The notes below the pieces were generated by a model. It had not been told where the DNA came from, made no database searches, and worked only from the letters and a program-made list of their open reading frames with translations. A stretch of 64,000 nt of DNA from Siniperca chuatsi (lineage: Eukaryota; Chordata; Actinopteri; Centrarchiformes; Sinipercidae), in contig NC_058056.1 in the NCBI RefSeq assembly GCF_020085105.1, forward strand, positions 13,142,929 to 13,206,928, read 5' to 3'. The position numbers and the translations under genes are program-made. Below are positions 1-14,300 of this stretch, piece after piece (position 1 is the stretch's first letter; every line of letters starts with the position of its first letter).

Positions 1-3000
1 TGTGCTTTTAATTGCTCCATTTCCTAGATGGTTTTTCAGTGTATAACTGAAATGTTTTGAAGCTACTGAACACACATTTGATGCCTTCTGATGAATTATA
101 TCAATGGGAACAAACTTCACATGTATACCTGTCAGCATGAACATCCCAAGAGAGACACATTTGCATCCATTCAGCTGAAAGTGACTGCCTTGTCACTGTT
201 GAGTGAGTGGAGGGTCAGAGTTCAAGTGTACCCATTAGAAAGCCAAACAGTATCATTACAACCAGAATGTAGGGCTCTCATTATAAGCAAGTATCAACAG
301 TGTATTCTTAGCCTCGCCTCCAGAATTTTAAGTGATCCATGTGAATCAGTCTCTGTGATGACTTTCAATGGAGAGCACCAACAAGGAGCGTCAATCTCTT
401 CGTTAGCTACCTTTGCCATTTGTATCAAAGCCCTCAGCTCTCCTTCCTCTTTGCCCAGGAGCTAACATAATACTGACATTGTTCAGTCTGGGCAGCAGTG
501 AGGACCTGGGGGAAAACGTGGAAAGGGGAGGTTCGTGAAATTATGTGCTTTATTAATGTAGTTTTTTTTCATTGAACATGACAGCTTTTCCTTGGAAGTA
601 ATATTACAGAAGACCTCCATCGTGCTTCGTAACAGATTGAGCAGTGTACATAAAACAGGCATTCACGCAACAAGAGGAAACAGTTGAAGATAGAGCAGGA
701 TAAATGTAATGTGCTTAGGCCAAGGACTACAAGGTCTTTCCCAGCTTGTATGAATGAGGTGCTCTCAGCTGTGTAATAGAAGTAGGTCACATAGGCGTTA
801 TTTAAGCCAGGCACTTCCACTTCGTCTTTCATGATATTCATGCTTGTTTTCTTTTTTATATGGGTGTTGCAAGTGCTGGCTTGAAAAAAACAGAGATTTG
901 TATGTGTGTGCTTCAAAGCCATACTGCACATACAAGCCTTGCACAGCATTGTTATACATTACTGGGGACAAAGGTAAAAACAATCAACTTCATCTATGCT
1001 TTCAAATGGTGGAGCGATCCAGAAACTTGTTAGACAGACTTTAGCACCATTGGCGTATGTTTCTAATGCATGTCATAGCACTGGCAATACATCCACCCTG
1101 CATTACTTCACAGCTGAATGATCTGCTCATTCATTTAAGGGTGTGTGTTGTTAAGTTAACAAAGGCTTAAAGCTGCCTGGTATGTCAGTGCTAAAAGAAA
1201 TCTGCAAGAAAACTGTAACAAAGATTAGATTAAGTACTTCCCTTTTACAAATGACCCTTTTACACCCTCTGAAAAGCTCCACCAGAGGACAAGCTGTTTT
1301 GGCTTTGATACAGAAATCATTATACATCATATGTTACAGCACAGTCTGTGATATAGATGGACTCCTTGCAGTAAAATAATCAACCAGGTGCCAACTGCAT
1401 CAAATGAAGTTGAATAGCTCTGCTCCCTGAATATTTGAGTGGACCTGAGATAGGAATTTTGCAAAAGATAGACAGACAGGCAGATGCTGCACTCCTGCTT
1501 CCATCTACAGGCTAAATATGCAAAAAGTTCTCTTGTTGGTTATGTTGTATCAGGGTCGGTTAGCTGACAGAACCATCTCTGCTATTTGAAACGTAATTCA
1601 GGAAGCTGCATTACATTATAACCAAGAAATCTGATCACGACTGTCCATTTCTCTCCCCCATTTAAGTGAAAGTGAAATTTGTTGGATCAAGGCACTTGGT
1701 TCAGAAAGAAACACAGAAAGAGGAAGATTCCTGTGGATTTATTACAATTTATAGTTCTAGCTTTAACACATTAAAAATGTTTTATTGATGGCAGCCTTGG
1801 TGGGCTGTTGAAATACGCACCGGCTAATGTTTTCAACTCTGGTCAGTTAGAAAATCTACTGCTCAATTCTGTAAATGTTTTCTAAATCCTCCACTTTAAC
1901 CTTGAATTTTGTGGTGTAGTCCCTCTGTCTCTTGAAGTTTGATTTAAAAGTGTCTCCTATGAACAATACACAGAATGATGTCACGCTACTGCATGATAAA
2001 TGCCACTGGAGCAGATTCAAAGGGTGGATCATGCTGGCAGCCAATTAGGTCAAATAAGAACTTGCCATAACTTTCCAGAAAACATACATTTTCCAAAGAT
2101 GTGGGGCCTTCTGGTCATTAGCTAGATGTAGCCTAAAAGATTCAAAATCACATGAAATCAATCACAGCATAAATCAATACTGGCAGTAATGTCTAAATAA
2201 GTGTGGGATGGAGACAGTGCCCTCTGTGACATGCATTCTTGTAAATTCAGAGTATTTAGTCGGCATGTTTTCTTTGGCTGTTAGAAGAATTGACAAAAGA
2301 AAAAGCAGAGGGAGGAGTTAATGTGAGTGATAGATTATCCTGGCTTTTCACTCTGAGCTTTCTACCTCCTTCTCCCCATTTTTCTCTCCCCTCCCTTTCA
2401 ATTTTCCTGGCCCCTCACTCTCGATTTAGCGTGCCTCTCTAGCTGTTGGCCTGCGCCCCATAGGCTCTCCTCCTTCTGGTCCCCCTGGCTGTGACCTGGC
2501 CACTAGGCCCACTGGACCGGCTCAGCTGTTATTTGTTCTGGAGGGGTGATAGATGGCCACGCGCCTCAAAGCTTCAGTGCCCGTTCACGTTGTTTCACGG
2601 TGTCTCCACCAACCGACCATGGAAAATCAAGGTCAAGCATTTTCCACATTAGCAGCTTTACCAGGAGGATAGAAGTGGATATCTGCTCCAATTACCCTAC
2701 ACCCCCCTCCCACCACAGGAGAAAAAACTGCTCCACCACACACTTATCTCCCAGAAGTACTTACTGATGGCTCTATTCAACACAGTTTCATAACAGACAA
2801 CATGAATGATGCAGAGGCAATATTAGATGGGATATTTTAGAAATTGGGGCAAAGGTGAGACAGGCACCTCTGAGTTCATGCCAGCTGTCTGGCACCAAAC
2901 TGCCAATGACTTTCCGGTAGTTAACCATCTAAATCCGGTGTGTGCAACTGGTGCAATAAAGAGCAAAGGGATTTACTGAAGCCTCTCTGGTCATATCGTA

Positions 3001-4525
3001 AAACAAATTCCCAGTTTTTCACCAAGTCGACAGGCTACATTGGATCTGTTTCTTTTTTATATCTAACTTTAAAGACTGCTATCCATATCTTATAAAAGTG
3101 GTTTTATTTCTGAACCAGGACCTGTAAAAATGCTGTTCACACTTACAGAAAGCATTATATTCTACTCACTTAACTCCTTAATTGCCTCCAGAGGGTCACT
3201 CCTTTTTCTATACAACCAAGTAGCTATCAACAAAACATCTATAATGTTGATCATGTAGAAAGTAAAATTACATCTATTTCAAATGCCCCAAACATTTGCC
3301 TCTTAGTGTATTTGCAACACTGTCTGCTATAATTCACTCCTGGAAGTTTTGAATCTTCTTGCTTGTCTACTAGACCCACAAAATTATATAAGGGTTTGTA
3401 GTACAAACAGTTGTGGCACAGAAACTGTGATTGTCTGACACTGAAAAACAGTTTTTTTATTTTACCCCAAAGCCGCCCACTCAACAGTCTGACCGCACGC
3501 AGGATAAAGGAAAGATTTACCAAATTGTCAGTTGTTTTGATATTAGACTGCAGTCTGTAGAGTAATACAGGTTAAGATCTGTTTACCTTTACTGCTGGGA
3601 ATGGATGATGCATAAACCACATTTGCTGGTTGACTCACTGATGACACGACAGCACATCAATTTGGTATGGTGCCGTAGTTTGGGCCGAAAACAAATTGCT
3701 AGCTTTTTTTTCAAGAAGTGTTCTCCTTCCCATATGTAGAGTTCAGTTTCATGTAATGTTCATGTTTGATGTCTGCTGGTCCCGCTGGATGGGCCTCATG
3801 CTTGGTTAGCTGTGAGCAGAGAATCATGTGCTCTCTTCAGCAACAGTTAGGTGAATGAAAAATCTTCTTCACTGCCCCCAATTAACAGTGAAGGTCGAGC
3901 GCCAGAAAGTTATGATGCGATTTAACCCCCCGCATGAGGTCAATTTGACCTGAATAGCTTCCTATTAAGCATGATAAATTTGTTATTTTTCAATCCATTA
4001 AACCTTTTCCCCATAGTCCATTTAGTCAGAACAAACCATTGGCCTGCCGTAACCTACGTCCCGTTTACCGCAAGCACGCTTCAAGGAAAAAGGGGATGAC
4101 ACAACAATTAGCAGAAATGACTTCAAAGTGTTTTCTGCCACAGGCTTTCACTAATCATCAGTCACCAGTGTTGGGTGGGGATCCCTCCAGTGCGAGGGTC
4201 AACAGGGTAACATCAACAGCAGCATATAACAAAGACTAAACTTCAGTCCAGCCGGTACAACGGCAATCAATGAAACCTTGTTATTACCATGGGATCCATG
4301 GGACAGGACTGAGAGGAAGAATGGGTGTGTGAGGCTCAGGGAGGAAGCCTCTCTGACTGTGGTGACCTGTCTGCAAGAGCCCCCCGGGCGGACAGACACC
4401 AAGGCCTCCAACAGATGTTTGGGAAAACTGCCCCATTCATCATGGCACTTTTGTGGAATCTCTTTGATCTGCTTTTTTATTTAGTGTTGAACTCATCTTA
4501 GCCAGCACCACAGACGTTCAATGAA

Positions 4526-4575
4526 ATAGATAGATTCTAGATAGACAGATAGATAGACAGACAGACAGACACATA
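4526..4575. repeat. Tetranucleotide microsatellite, GATA/GACA
   Basis: An interrupted run of agat and agac units (atagata, gatagacagata, gacagacagaca). A simple repeat with no coding sense. Confidence 0.85.
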
Positions 4576-4757
4576 GGTAGATACATTAGTCACTGTTCAG
4601 AATGGGATTTCCATGTCTGTTAAGCAGGCTTTAGTTCCTGGATGTCTCCCATCACTGCCCAGCTCGTAAATCACGCCCCTGAGGGAGCTGTTGGGCTGGA
4701 CGTGTTATTGTGCAACTTGTCTACAAGCCCACACCACACTCAACTTTGTTCAATGTT

Positions 4758-4761
<4 letters not shown>

Positions 4762-4799
<38 letters not shown>
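4762..4799. repeat. Dinucleotide microsatellite, (AC)n
   Basis: About 19 uninterrupted ac units. It creates the runs of Thr-His in an open frame across it, which is therefore not a gene. Confidence 0.95.
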
Positions 4800-4803
<4 letters not shown>

Positions 4804-5529
4804 TAAATTGGCATGTTCACAATGGAGTGTGAAGTCATGGCATGGTTGCAGGGTCTCAGTCAGCCCATGTGGAACTGCCTTTTCCTCCCACTCTCCCATG
4901 CAGCGGGGTTTAAATCACCCAAGGCAACGATGACAAAATGACAACGACAAAACTATAAACAAAAAACAGCCACAGAGTGAATAAAACTGCTCTCTCTATC
5001 AGCTCGCAAAATTAATTTCCGCCAAAATAAAGCACGGAGGAAGAACCGCAGAATGTATTCTGTGGACTGTCTTTTGTTAACATTCCAGTTCACTGTAATG
5101 TAAAAGTGTTTATATGACTCTACCCCAGCCTGCCGGTACAGCTGAGTTTTATACTTGAGCGCTCCGTAGGGAGCAGGAAGAGAGGCCCCGTGTGTCCAGA
5201 GCCCCGTCTCCTGAGCAGCACTAAGCACTCAGCAGGCTTCAAGGGCGAATGTTCATTAGGGAGCCAAGTTTTAATAAGCCCGCAGACAGACATGCTGCTA
5301 AACAGCCTCAAGTGCCAGAAGAGGTGAGCTTACTTATCCTGCTGATCCTCGTGACTTCACATGGCATCATGAGCAACGCATCTACATACATGACCCAACG
5401 GTCACTACTGCACATCACCTACCATCAGATCTGGGAGTAAAGTATGTGAAATGCATTAGATACTTAGTTTGTGGAATTGTGGTTGGATAGATGCAATTGA
5501 ATTGAGATGACAGGTCAAGCAATGTATAT

Positions 5530-6060
5530 TATATTTCAATCTTTATTTATCTAGTGAAAGTTGACTGAATGTGCAGTATACACTCCACACTCACACAGCT
5601 GTGTACGTTCACACCAGCTCAGCGCAACAGCAGTCTTGGTTAGGGCTAAATGCCTTGTCCAAGGGCATCTAAGAGGTGTTCATCATTCACTTGCTCAAAA
5701 TTATTTTCCCAGCAGGTCATGGAATGCAAACCAGCAACTAGATGATAATCTGTGCCATCAGGCTCTTATTTTCTCATCAGCGGTGGAAGAAGTATTCAGA
5801 TCTGTTACTTAAGTAAAAGTAGCAATATAATAATTTAAAAGTAAGCTAAGCTAACTTAAGCTAAATGTTAAGATGCAAGACACCAGTAATATATAATGTA
5901 ATGAAACATGACAACACAAGAGCATATCAAGGTTGTACTTATTCACTCTGTCATTATGGAGTGAACTGAGTATGATAACTGATCCAGTAGTGTTTCTGTA
6001 CTCTCCATGCAGAAAGAGTAGGCCTACCCAGCTTCCTTTCTTCATGGATAGTCTTGGCAC
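5530..6060. repeat. Remnants of dispersed teleost repeats
   Basis: Two pieces resemble sequences common in percomorph genomes. The first, near 5640-5670, reads like 'gggctaaatgccttgtccaa'. The second starts at 5779 with 'agcggtggaagaagtattca' and continues with 'acttaagtaaaagtagca'. Family assignment is from memory of such repeats, and the boundaries are approximate because no clean terminal repeats are visible. Confidence 0.4.
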
Positions 6061-9000
6061 AGTCCAGACCAGTGTTTATCTAAGAGGTAAATTACTAAAT
6101 GAATAAAAACAGTATGACAGCTCAGTAGAAAAATACATGATGACGGACATGACAATTATCAAGAGCTGTTAACAAAACGATAACGCCATCAAACTGTCCT
6201 TCAACTGTTTCTACTTAACTGTGCTGGCCCCGAGATAAGATAACCTAGAGGAATCAATCACAGGGCTTGTATATTAAGACTTGCATGACAGACCTTGATA
6301 TAAGTCCATTCTGCGTGGGATGTTTAGATAGATTTCAGAGCAAACTTTGGCTTAAAATCTTGCACATTTTGTTCTGTACCAGGTTTTTTGTTTGGAAATT
6401 GTCTAAGTCTGCAAGGGATTTCATAATGGGCAAATGGAGAATGGAATGGACGGGTGTAGTTGATATTCATAAACAACCCAGTCTCTGTTTGTTGTTTGTA
6501 GATTGATCCAGAATATTTTAAGCCTCCCTCTGAAAATAAACAGATTCTGTGGTGTTCTTACAAAACAACAAAGACAGATGCAGTCAGTGATATTATCCAC
6601 AAAAGGCCTGGCTAATATTAGAGGCTGTGATGGTCGAATTCCTGTTAGTCCTACTACTGTTTCCCACCACCTTATTGTTTTCCTCTCACCAGTTGATGGT
6701 GTGTGTGATGAGAAGTTTGGTAATCATTGGCTGTGATTGCTTGCAGAGGGCCCGACCATCTGTCCACCATTTAGCATAAAGAATGATTCCATGTTTGCAG
6801 CGAGGAGTCGGATCTACTTATTAGATCACTGCGTCATCCCTTATGATGATGGATAGTGTCGTGTAGGGTCACTCTTTTATTGGTGAATTGATCAAAAAAT
6901 TTACTCAGTGTGTGTCTGAGGCCAAGCCACATCTGGAGGCAACCTGGGGGCTGTTAATCACAAACCTAAACAGAAAATAGCTCAATCTCCTTGTTGCAAA
7001 CACCCAGGAACTCCTTTAGTTGCGTAACAGCCTTTATTATGTCATTTTCATACTTAGCAAAAGACAGAAAATTGAAGGTTTTTATATTTATGTGGTAATA
7101 AATACACGGTGTCTGTGAATTTCGACAACACTTAAGTGTTACATACTGTATTTACTTGAAAGTTTATTTCCATGCAAAACCTCCTTGGATAAGTCTTTCT
7201 GGGCAAATTCTTTGTTGATGTAATGTTTACTTTGCCACAAAAATCTTGCTGTTGCATTCTCTAATGACTGCAACAAGATCACAGATTAACTCAGTGGATG
7301 GAAAATATCTCAACCGCAGTCCATGGGCAATGTTTGATATCTGACTAAATCTGTATGTCCTTGTAGAGCAGTTGGCCTGTTATGCACAGGCTTTGAAATG
7401 ATGACGGCGGTCTGGAATGGACGCTTTCAAAAGTTGGGGGATTCCATCAGGTCCGTGAAATATGTTGGCTAATTGGAAGGGGTAATGCTGGGAAAGAAAC
7501 AAAGAGCGGGGGAATGGGGGGGATGCAACATCTTAACAGCCAGTCTGATTGATTATGATTATGTAATGGCAGAAGATACAATGAATATGGAGTGTTTTTG
7601 TGTGTGTTCACAGGGTTTCACAGCCTGGACAGTGTCACTGGTGGGCCTTCTTCCCTGTACCTCAGGTTTAGTCCAAATGAAGCAAACAAATCAGAGGCAC
7701 GTCATGCATGTCTCTCCTCTATCTATCAGCCCAGTACAGGAATATGTATTTGCTTTGACTGACCTCATGCAGGCATTTCACGGCAACAATCCCTTTCCCT
7801 TTTTGGATTTCAATCAGTCTGTTGCATTCTGTTCTGTTCATTTTACTTTGATGTGTCTGTTGAAAACTGTAAAGCAGAAATGCATTCTTTGTTTTGTCAG
7901 CGCCACATGACTCTTATCTGTGAGTAATTGCTTACAAAGACCCCAAGTAACTTCTCTTGCCTATAGCATAAAACAAATTACTCAAAGAGAATGAGTCATG
8001 TGTTCAGAAAATTAGAAGAAGCAAAAGGTCTTTAAACTCAAACATGCTTTAAAGGTATAGTTAAAAATACAGATTTATTTTACATGTTTCTCGCTGATAT
8101 TCTTGGTGTAGCACTGTGGTGACCCTTGATGGGGGTTCCTCTACAGAGCCTTGTTTGAACCAGTCACCATAAAAAGAAAAATATACAGGCAGATCCTCGC
8201 ATAGCTCACACCCAGAGCAAAACAAACACTCTCTGCCATGTCCGTGGCCTCTCTCATGTCCTCACTTGTTTCTGGCCTTTAATGTCCCCCAAGAGTGTCC
8301 TGGATGGTATCCTCATCATCCCTTTGGGTGGCTGACACTCTTAAACAGAAAGGGACTCCTGCCATGACCCACAATGCTAACACAGAAAGCAGAGAGGAGC
8401 CTGGATGAGTTACATCATATCCTCTTCAGGCTGTCTTGCACCTGGAACCTGATAACTTTATGAGAAGGGGGACCTGCAGAAGAAAAATATCATGTTGTGT
8501 AGCTTATTCCTCATACACTGAATCCAACTTTTCCATGCAGCAATGACTGTCCAGAGGAGTCATGTGAATCTGCTATTCATGAGAACATAGCTGAAATGAA
8601 ATCAGGCTGAAAACATGCAGTCTTTTTTTCAAAGGGTTTAGGCGGCAGCCTGCCATTATCTAAACTGAGAGCTGGGCACGTTTGGGAAGCAGCAGCTGAT
8701 AGGATGCAGTCAATCTTTCTGTCAGTCCGAACAGAGCCTCACCCTGTTCCCCTCTCTCACCAGGGTGGTCCCTACTGTGCCGACCATCTCTTGGCAGAGA
8801 TCACTGCAGCAGACAGGAAGACGCTTCTCCTCAATCAGCAGTTTCCAGCAGGTGTGCTGTACCTCTCTTTTCTTTCCACCCATCTCTAACTCACTGGCTC
8901 CTGGTAGTTCCCCTTAAGTAAATTTAACAGTATGTAGTGTGGCGTGCAGTGCCAGCCTAGACTTTCACACACCAGCATCTCTGAGCCAAGATAAACGTGC

Positions 9001-10085
9001 GCAAGTGCAAAAACCTAGTAACATCCCGTCTTTGATGCTGCTGTCAAACTGTTTTTCTCTCAACAGATTGGACTTTACAGCACAGAGGTGAAAGTGAAAT
9101 GTGGCTCTGCATTGTAAACTGTAAGCTGGCCTTTGCTGATCTGTACACAAAGAGAGATGGCACATGTGCAGGCCAGATGTGGCTACTATTGTTGTGGTTG
9201 CACGGTTGTGGTCAGTGAAACCCATTTAAAACCTCATCCTCTAACTGGAGAAAGTATGACTGAATGAATTCCCCTCTGAGTTGACAAACTCTGTGATGAC
9301 TTTTAGCTCAAAAGATGACTAAAAGCTGTAGAACTTCCATGTTGCTGTGATGTGGCCCAAACCACAGAGCATCACGGTGGTTCATTCACAAATATTGAGC
9401 CTTAGGTATTGTGGTGTGGTGCTGTGGGACAATCCAGGTCCAGCTATTTTATTAGGTTCAGGCACAACAGGAAAGTAACTTAGAAACATCTGGCTTGTTA
9501 AGAAACTCTTTCAAATTTAAATCTAATACAAACACAAAATATGTTTAATCTATAGTTCTTAATAATTCACAAATGAGCAAAATGTGCATCAACACACATG
9601 CTAGAAGCTGGACAGTGCCAGCACAGCATCACAGCATCCTGGCTCAGTCCATGTAGATGTATGGTCAGATATGACCACTTCGTTGAGCCGGATTTGCTTG
9701 GAGACAGAGCCTGGCTTGGTGAGGAGTTACAGTGCTCAGGATCAACCCAGTGGCCTGGAGCTCTTTACTGGCTTGCAGTGACTGTGGTTGGAAAAAAGGC
9801 CAATGCCAGCCTCATTACTGGCCAGTGCCAGCCACCCTCCCATCAAGCATCCCATCAAGTCTAGCTTATTTTTCTATCCATATAACTGTGGGAGTCGGGA
9901 TTAATGACAGTGACTTTGGTGCTGAACTTGTGACTATAAAGCTTTTCATAACATTGGAAGAATGTGTAGTAAACCACCCTGGTCTTCTCTATGGTTCAGG
10001 AACTGTATGCAGAATTTTACATGCATGTAAAGTTAAAGGGGCAATTTGACATGGTGAAGTTTATGAGCAGACAGGCAGACAAGAG

Positions 10086-11382
10086 GCTACAGCCATGCTA
10101 GCGGCTCTGTGAGGCTGTACTTAGGCACAGCAGGGCTTTGAGCTAAATGCTCAGCATGCTAACATGTTCATATTTAACAAGTATAATGTTTACCTTGTTC
10201 ATCATCTTAGTTAAGCGTGTTAGCATGCTAACAATTGCTAATTAGCAGTAAACACAAATTACAGCTGTGAGACTGATGGGAATGTCATTCGTTTTGACAA
10301 ACCAAAGTACTGGACAAATTCAAACGTTGACCTGATGATGGATCAAAAGTTGAGGGATCACCAAAGTTATTACATTCATCCTGAAGGGGACATTAATGTC
10401 GGTACCAAATTTCATGCAAACATTGAAACGTTTCGCCTAAAATCTCATGGTGGTGCTAAAGGAAAAGTCAGGGAATCACCAATCTTACGACAATTTAGCC
10501 TCTGGGGCAACGGCAAATGTTTCAGGGCTTCCGGTGTAGCCAGCGGATATCTGGATAATGGATATCCGGGCCAAGACTTCCTATTCCGTGCGGCGATCAT
10601 TGTTTACAGTCGCAATGTCGTAACCCATCGGTTATCGTCTAACGATGATTTGAATGCAGATACATTTTTAAAAAGCTAATAGAAGGCTAATCTCTAGAGT
10701 TCTAAGATTGATAAAAAGCTAAATTGTTGTCAGACGATCACCAATGGTTTCCTAGAATGCATTTCGGCCAATGCGTTCTGCCTCTTTTGCTCTCCACATG
10801 GACTGTTTACCTGCATGCAATCAAAGCCCGCTCAAACATGATTGGTCAACACTACTCGGATTACAAACGGACTACAAACGGAAACCAGAACGCTTCCGAT
10901 ACCAAAATCTTGTCCCATGTCTACCGATTCTGCATTCATATGCAGATATCTTTTTATAGAGATTAGGGAATCACCAAAGTGATTAAAGTTCATCCTCTGG
11001 GGACAATGAATGTCTGTACAAACTGATAGATGCTGAGATATTTCAGAGGATAAGTGAAAACTTTGACCTGCTGGTAATGCTACAGGAAAAGGTGATCACC
11101 AAATTCACCGGGAGGCATCCACTGGGGACCATGAATGTCTGTACAAAATTTCATGGCAAGCTATCCAACAGTTGTCAAGACATTTCACTAAAAAACAAAA
11201 ATGCCAACCTCATGGTTTTGCTAGAGGAAAAGTCAGGGGATCACCAAAGTCAGTAGGATTTATCCTTTGGGGAACATGAATGTCTGTACAAAATGTCATA
11301 GCAATCTATGAAATAGTTGTTGAGATATTTCAGTTTGGATCAAAATGGTCAACCGACAGACTTGACAATGATATCCAACATT
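10086..11382 (+). repeat. Dispersed teleost repeat, tandem internal units, copy 1
   Basis: It begins near 'catgctagcggctctgtgag' and runs through a 'gctaacatg'-rich section into three to four diverged copies of a roughly 110-130-bp unit. The unit carries 'gtcaggggatcaccaaag', 'catgaatgtctgtacaaa' and 'tagttgttgagatattt'. A second, shorter copy lies at 17256-17875. The family is abundant in spiny-rayed fishes. I see no protein, and its class is uncertain, probably a non-autonomous DNA element. One internal unit is split by a 482-bp insertion. Confidence 0.65.
10483..10964. mobile_element. Unclassified 482-bp insertion with 13-bp target duplication
   Basis: This block interrupts one unit of the surrounding repeat. 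The 13-mer agggaatcaccaa stands at both edges (10470-10482 and 10965-10977), and the repeat unit resumes in register after it. The sibling units read gggg where these two read ggga, so the shared variant supports a duplicated target rather than the family's own periodicity. No inverted terminal repeats and no obvious poly-A tail are visible. The length of the duplication points to a retroposon. A small internal frame (10335-10679) is incidental. Confidence 0.55.
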
Positions 11383-14300
11383 TCCTCTACACTGACTACA
11401 CTTACACTGTACACTTACAGACATCAGGGTGAATCCCACTTCATAGCCTATTCATACCTGTTATGGTGACAACCACACTGACAATAAGGGCGGAGTGGCC
11501 CAGGAGTGTTTGTCAAACAGTTGGAACAGTCTACATTAGAGGCCCTGTCTTTACAGAGGAAATATAAGGACCAAAATGTTTGCAGACACACAGCATGTAA
11601 TACATCTGCACATCCCAGCAGGACAACTAACCCCATGAATCAATAGCCTCTCTCCAACATCATATATAACATAGACAGCCATCAGCTGGGGGACACTTAA
11701 TCTCTATGCTAGCAGTTTTCCAAGACCGCTTGTGGCTGTAAGCTTCTGCTTGTCTCTGACCTCAGCTGTACACATGGACGTTTATATCATTTTCAAAACA
11801 TAACGTGTTGGCAATCCTGTTTCTGATAGAGGAATGTATTTTAATGAGGCCTTTTCATCTGTGTGTGGCAGTTTATACATGTTGCTCAGTGTGGACTCGC
11901 AGCATCCCAGCTCGGGTGTTGAGAGCCCGGTCTCAGCACTTAAATCACAGCGGATTGATAGGAGCAACAGAGAATCTGTGAAATATCAAGAGATGGGGGG
12001 AAAAATCTCTTTAATCAGCAGCAGTATCCCATCCATACATTCCATTGCTGCACTTAGCTGCCAGACCATTGTCATCACTGCGATGTGCATTTTTCACAGT
12101 CGTTTTCCACATAATCCTCAACCATGTCGATTGCAGAACCACACTGTCACCAGTCATAAAGGGAGCCAGTTAAGACCCTGATGGGGCAACTGCAGAAGAC
12201 ACGGCTGAGGCAGAAATTCCCTCCCAAAAGCCAAACAGTCAAAGTCATTTAAGTGGTCAGCCATTGTGAAAGGAGCAAGAGAATTCTTCTTCATTCTGGA
12301 GGAGGACTTCGCATGCTCACACACAGACCTGATGTCTGACAGTGTTTGGACTGAGGCCTGACGAACCTTTCGCATGTAACATGAAGTCAGTACACTATAC
12401 AGTGAGGGGTAAACTTCAGTCCAGGCCTGCTGCTGGAGCGATGCTCTCCTGTCCTTCTACAACCCTGATTAAGATTGGCCTCTAAATTGGCCCAATCATC
12501 ACAGATGATGAATTTCTGCAGCCAATCCAGTTGGCAGTTAATCAGTGGCATCCAATCAGGTAATGAGGACCTGCATGTTGCAATGGGAAGCAGACAACCC
12601 CACGGCTGTTTAGTAGGAAGGAGGGAGAGCGGTCATGTTCTACAGATACTTAAGGCGTGCAACATTTGTGTTGTCTACCCTGTGAAGATCACTGTCTGCG
12701 GACAATTATCTTTGATCAGAGAAACTGACTGACATCTCCTCAGAGGCAGGGTGTCTGACTCAGAGATGGGAAATGAGGCACTGCATTTTCGATTATGTAA
12801 ATTCTTTCATTGAGGAGAACCACCCATAAATTGACTCCCCGTGGAACTTGGCAACCCTGAATCCCAAAACCGAGCTGCAGTCAGGTCTGGAGATGTTTAT
12901 GGAATAATACATGGAAAATTTGTCAGGAAAACATGTTTTCTCAGGGAATTAGTATCATCAGATGAATTTACAAAAATGCACAGCATTGTTGCTGAGCGAT
13001 CTCCCACAGGTTCTCTGGGGAAGGACAACCGTTCCAACATGGTACATTAGTCTTAGTGAGCGCCAGAGGATGACTTTCTGATTTGTGGTCCCTCTTTAGC
13101 AAGCATTCCTGGGGGAAATTTGAGAGAGACCATTATGCAAATCCACAGGTGCATGCCAAGACCAAATAACTGGACTCCTGCCTCCAAGTACTTCAAGATG
13201 CCTTTCTGCCTGCTCCTGATAGTGTTCAGACCACAGTGTGAGGAGACACGCCAGGAACATGTGGGTGTAGCGTGAAGGGCCATGGGGCCTGCATGTCCAA
13301 AGCCTTCAAGCAAAGCAATTAAAAAATTATTTTTACTCGTAGATTCCATTATCAGACACTGTATGACTGAGAAAGCTAACATTCAGCCATGCAAGAGTGT
13401 AGTCCTATCACATCTTGTGCTGATATGGCTGTCAGTTATGCCACCATCTCCATATGGTGAAAGGAAAGGGAGCCCTTGTTTTCCAGTTAGGTATTATCAC
13501 ATTCCATACACAGCAGAGCTCTCAAAAGATTGATTTAATTATGCCTTCAGCTGACATGAAACCAGCAGGCTTGAATAAAGTTTGTTTATTTTCATGTGTT
13601 CGTGAGGTATGTATTGTATGTGCGTGGGGAAAATGGGAAATTTCTGTAATGCAGGGGATTCAATCTGGCCTGCTCTCTGTGTTGAAGACTAAAAGTGTGG
13701 AGGGTCAGCTGAAGACAGGAAAGCTGCTCATCATTTACTGCTGCTAAGCTGTCCCGAGGGACGTTAGCAGAAAAAGCATGGATCCTCTATTCATCTCACA
13801 TGTAGAGCCACTGCCCCCTTGTGTCTAAAACATGCACTCTGCCAGCCAAGAAATTAAGTGGAACTTCTACAAATGAATTTAGTTGTCTTTTTATGTATTC
13901 ATGTTGTTATAAAATAGTCAAATAATCCATACCTGTAAATCATTTTCTCAGTTTAAAGAACATTCAATGTCACTTTGTGTCTTCATTGCAACAAATACCA
14001 CACCTATCCCAACCTCCTAAAGGAAATAAGATATTACATAGATATTTCTATGCTACAAACCCTCTTTTGACTAAAGTCTTTGTCCCATGTATTCAAAAAT
14101 AGTGCTACCAGTGATGGGGTGTTACCAGTCATTCAGCTTCTGTTCTTAACCTCAAATAAATGTAAAAACATTAGGAACCTAATCTTCATTATGTTGAGAA
14201 CATCTTTGGTCCCCTTTCAAAGTACTCTTGGCATATTTTGTACCAGTTTAGGAACCACAGGTCTGTATGTTCAGCACTACGCGCCATCTCCAAGTCCAAA

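Larger units (their letters stand above)
1..10085. other. Gene-free stretch, left flank
   Basis: I found no exon chain or recognisable protein in this 10-kb stretch on either strand. The longest open frames (7473-7910 plus, 145 codons; 569-949 minus, 126 codons) have no familiar domain and no convincing splice partners. It contains simple repeats and one dispersed repeat, listed separately. Given how closely packed the rest of the window is, it may be the flank or a long intron of a gene to the left, or hold regulatory DNA. The sequence alone does not decide. Confidence 0.5.

Noticed and set aside
569-949. 126-codon minus-strand open frame
   Set aside because: No recognisable family and no partner exons; overlapping frames on both strands are similarly open.
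7473-7910. 145-codon plus-strand open frame
   Set aside because: No known domain, no splice or promoter context, cysteine-rich low-information translation; likely chance.
10335-10679. 114-codon plus-strand frame
   Set aside because: Lies across the border of a dispersed repeat and its nested insertion.
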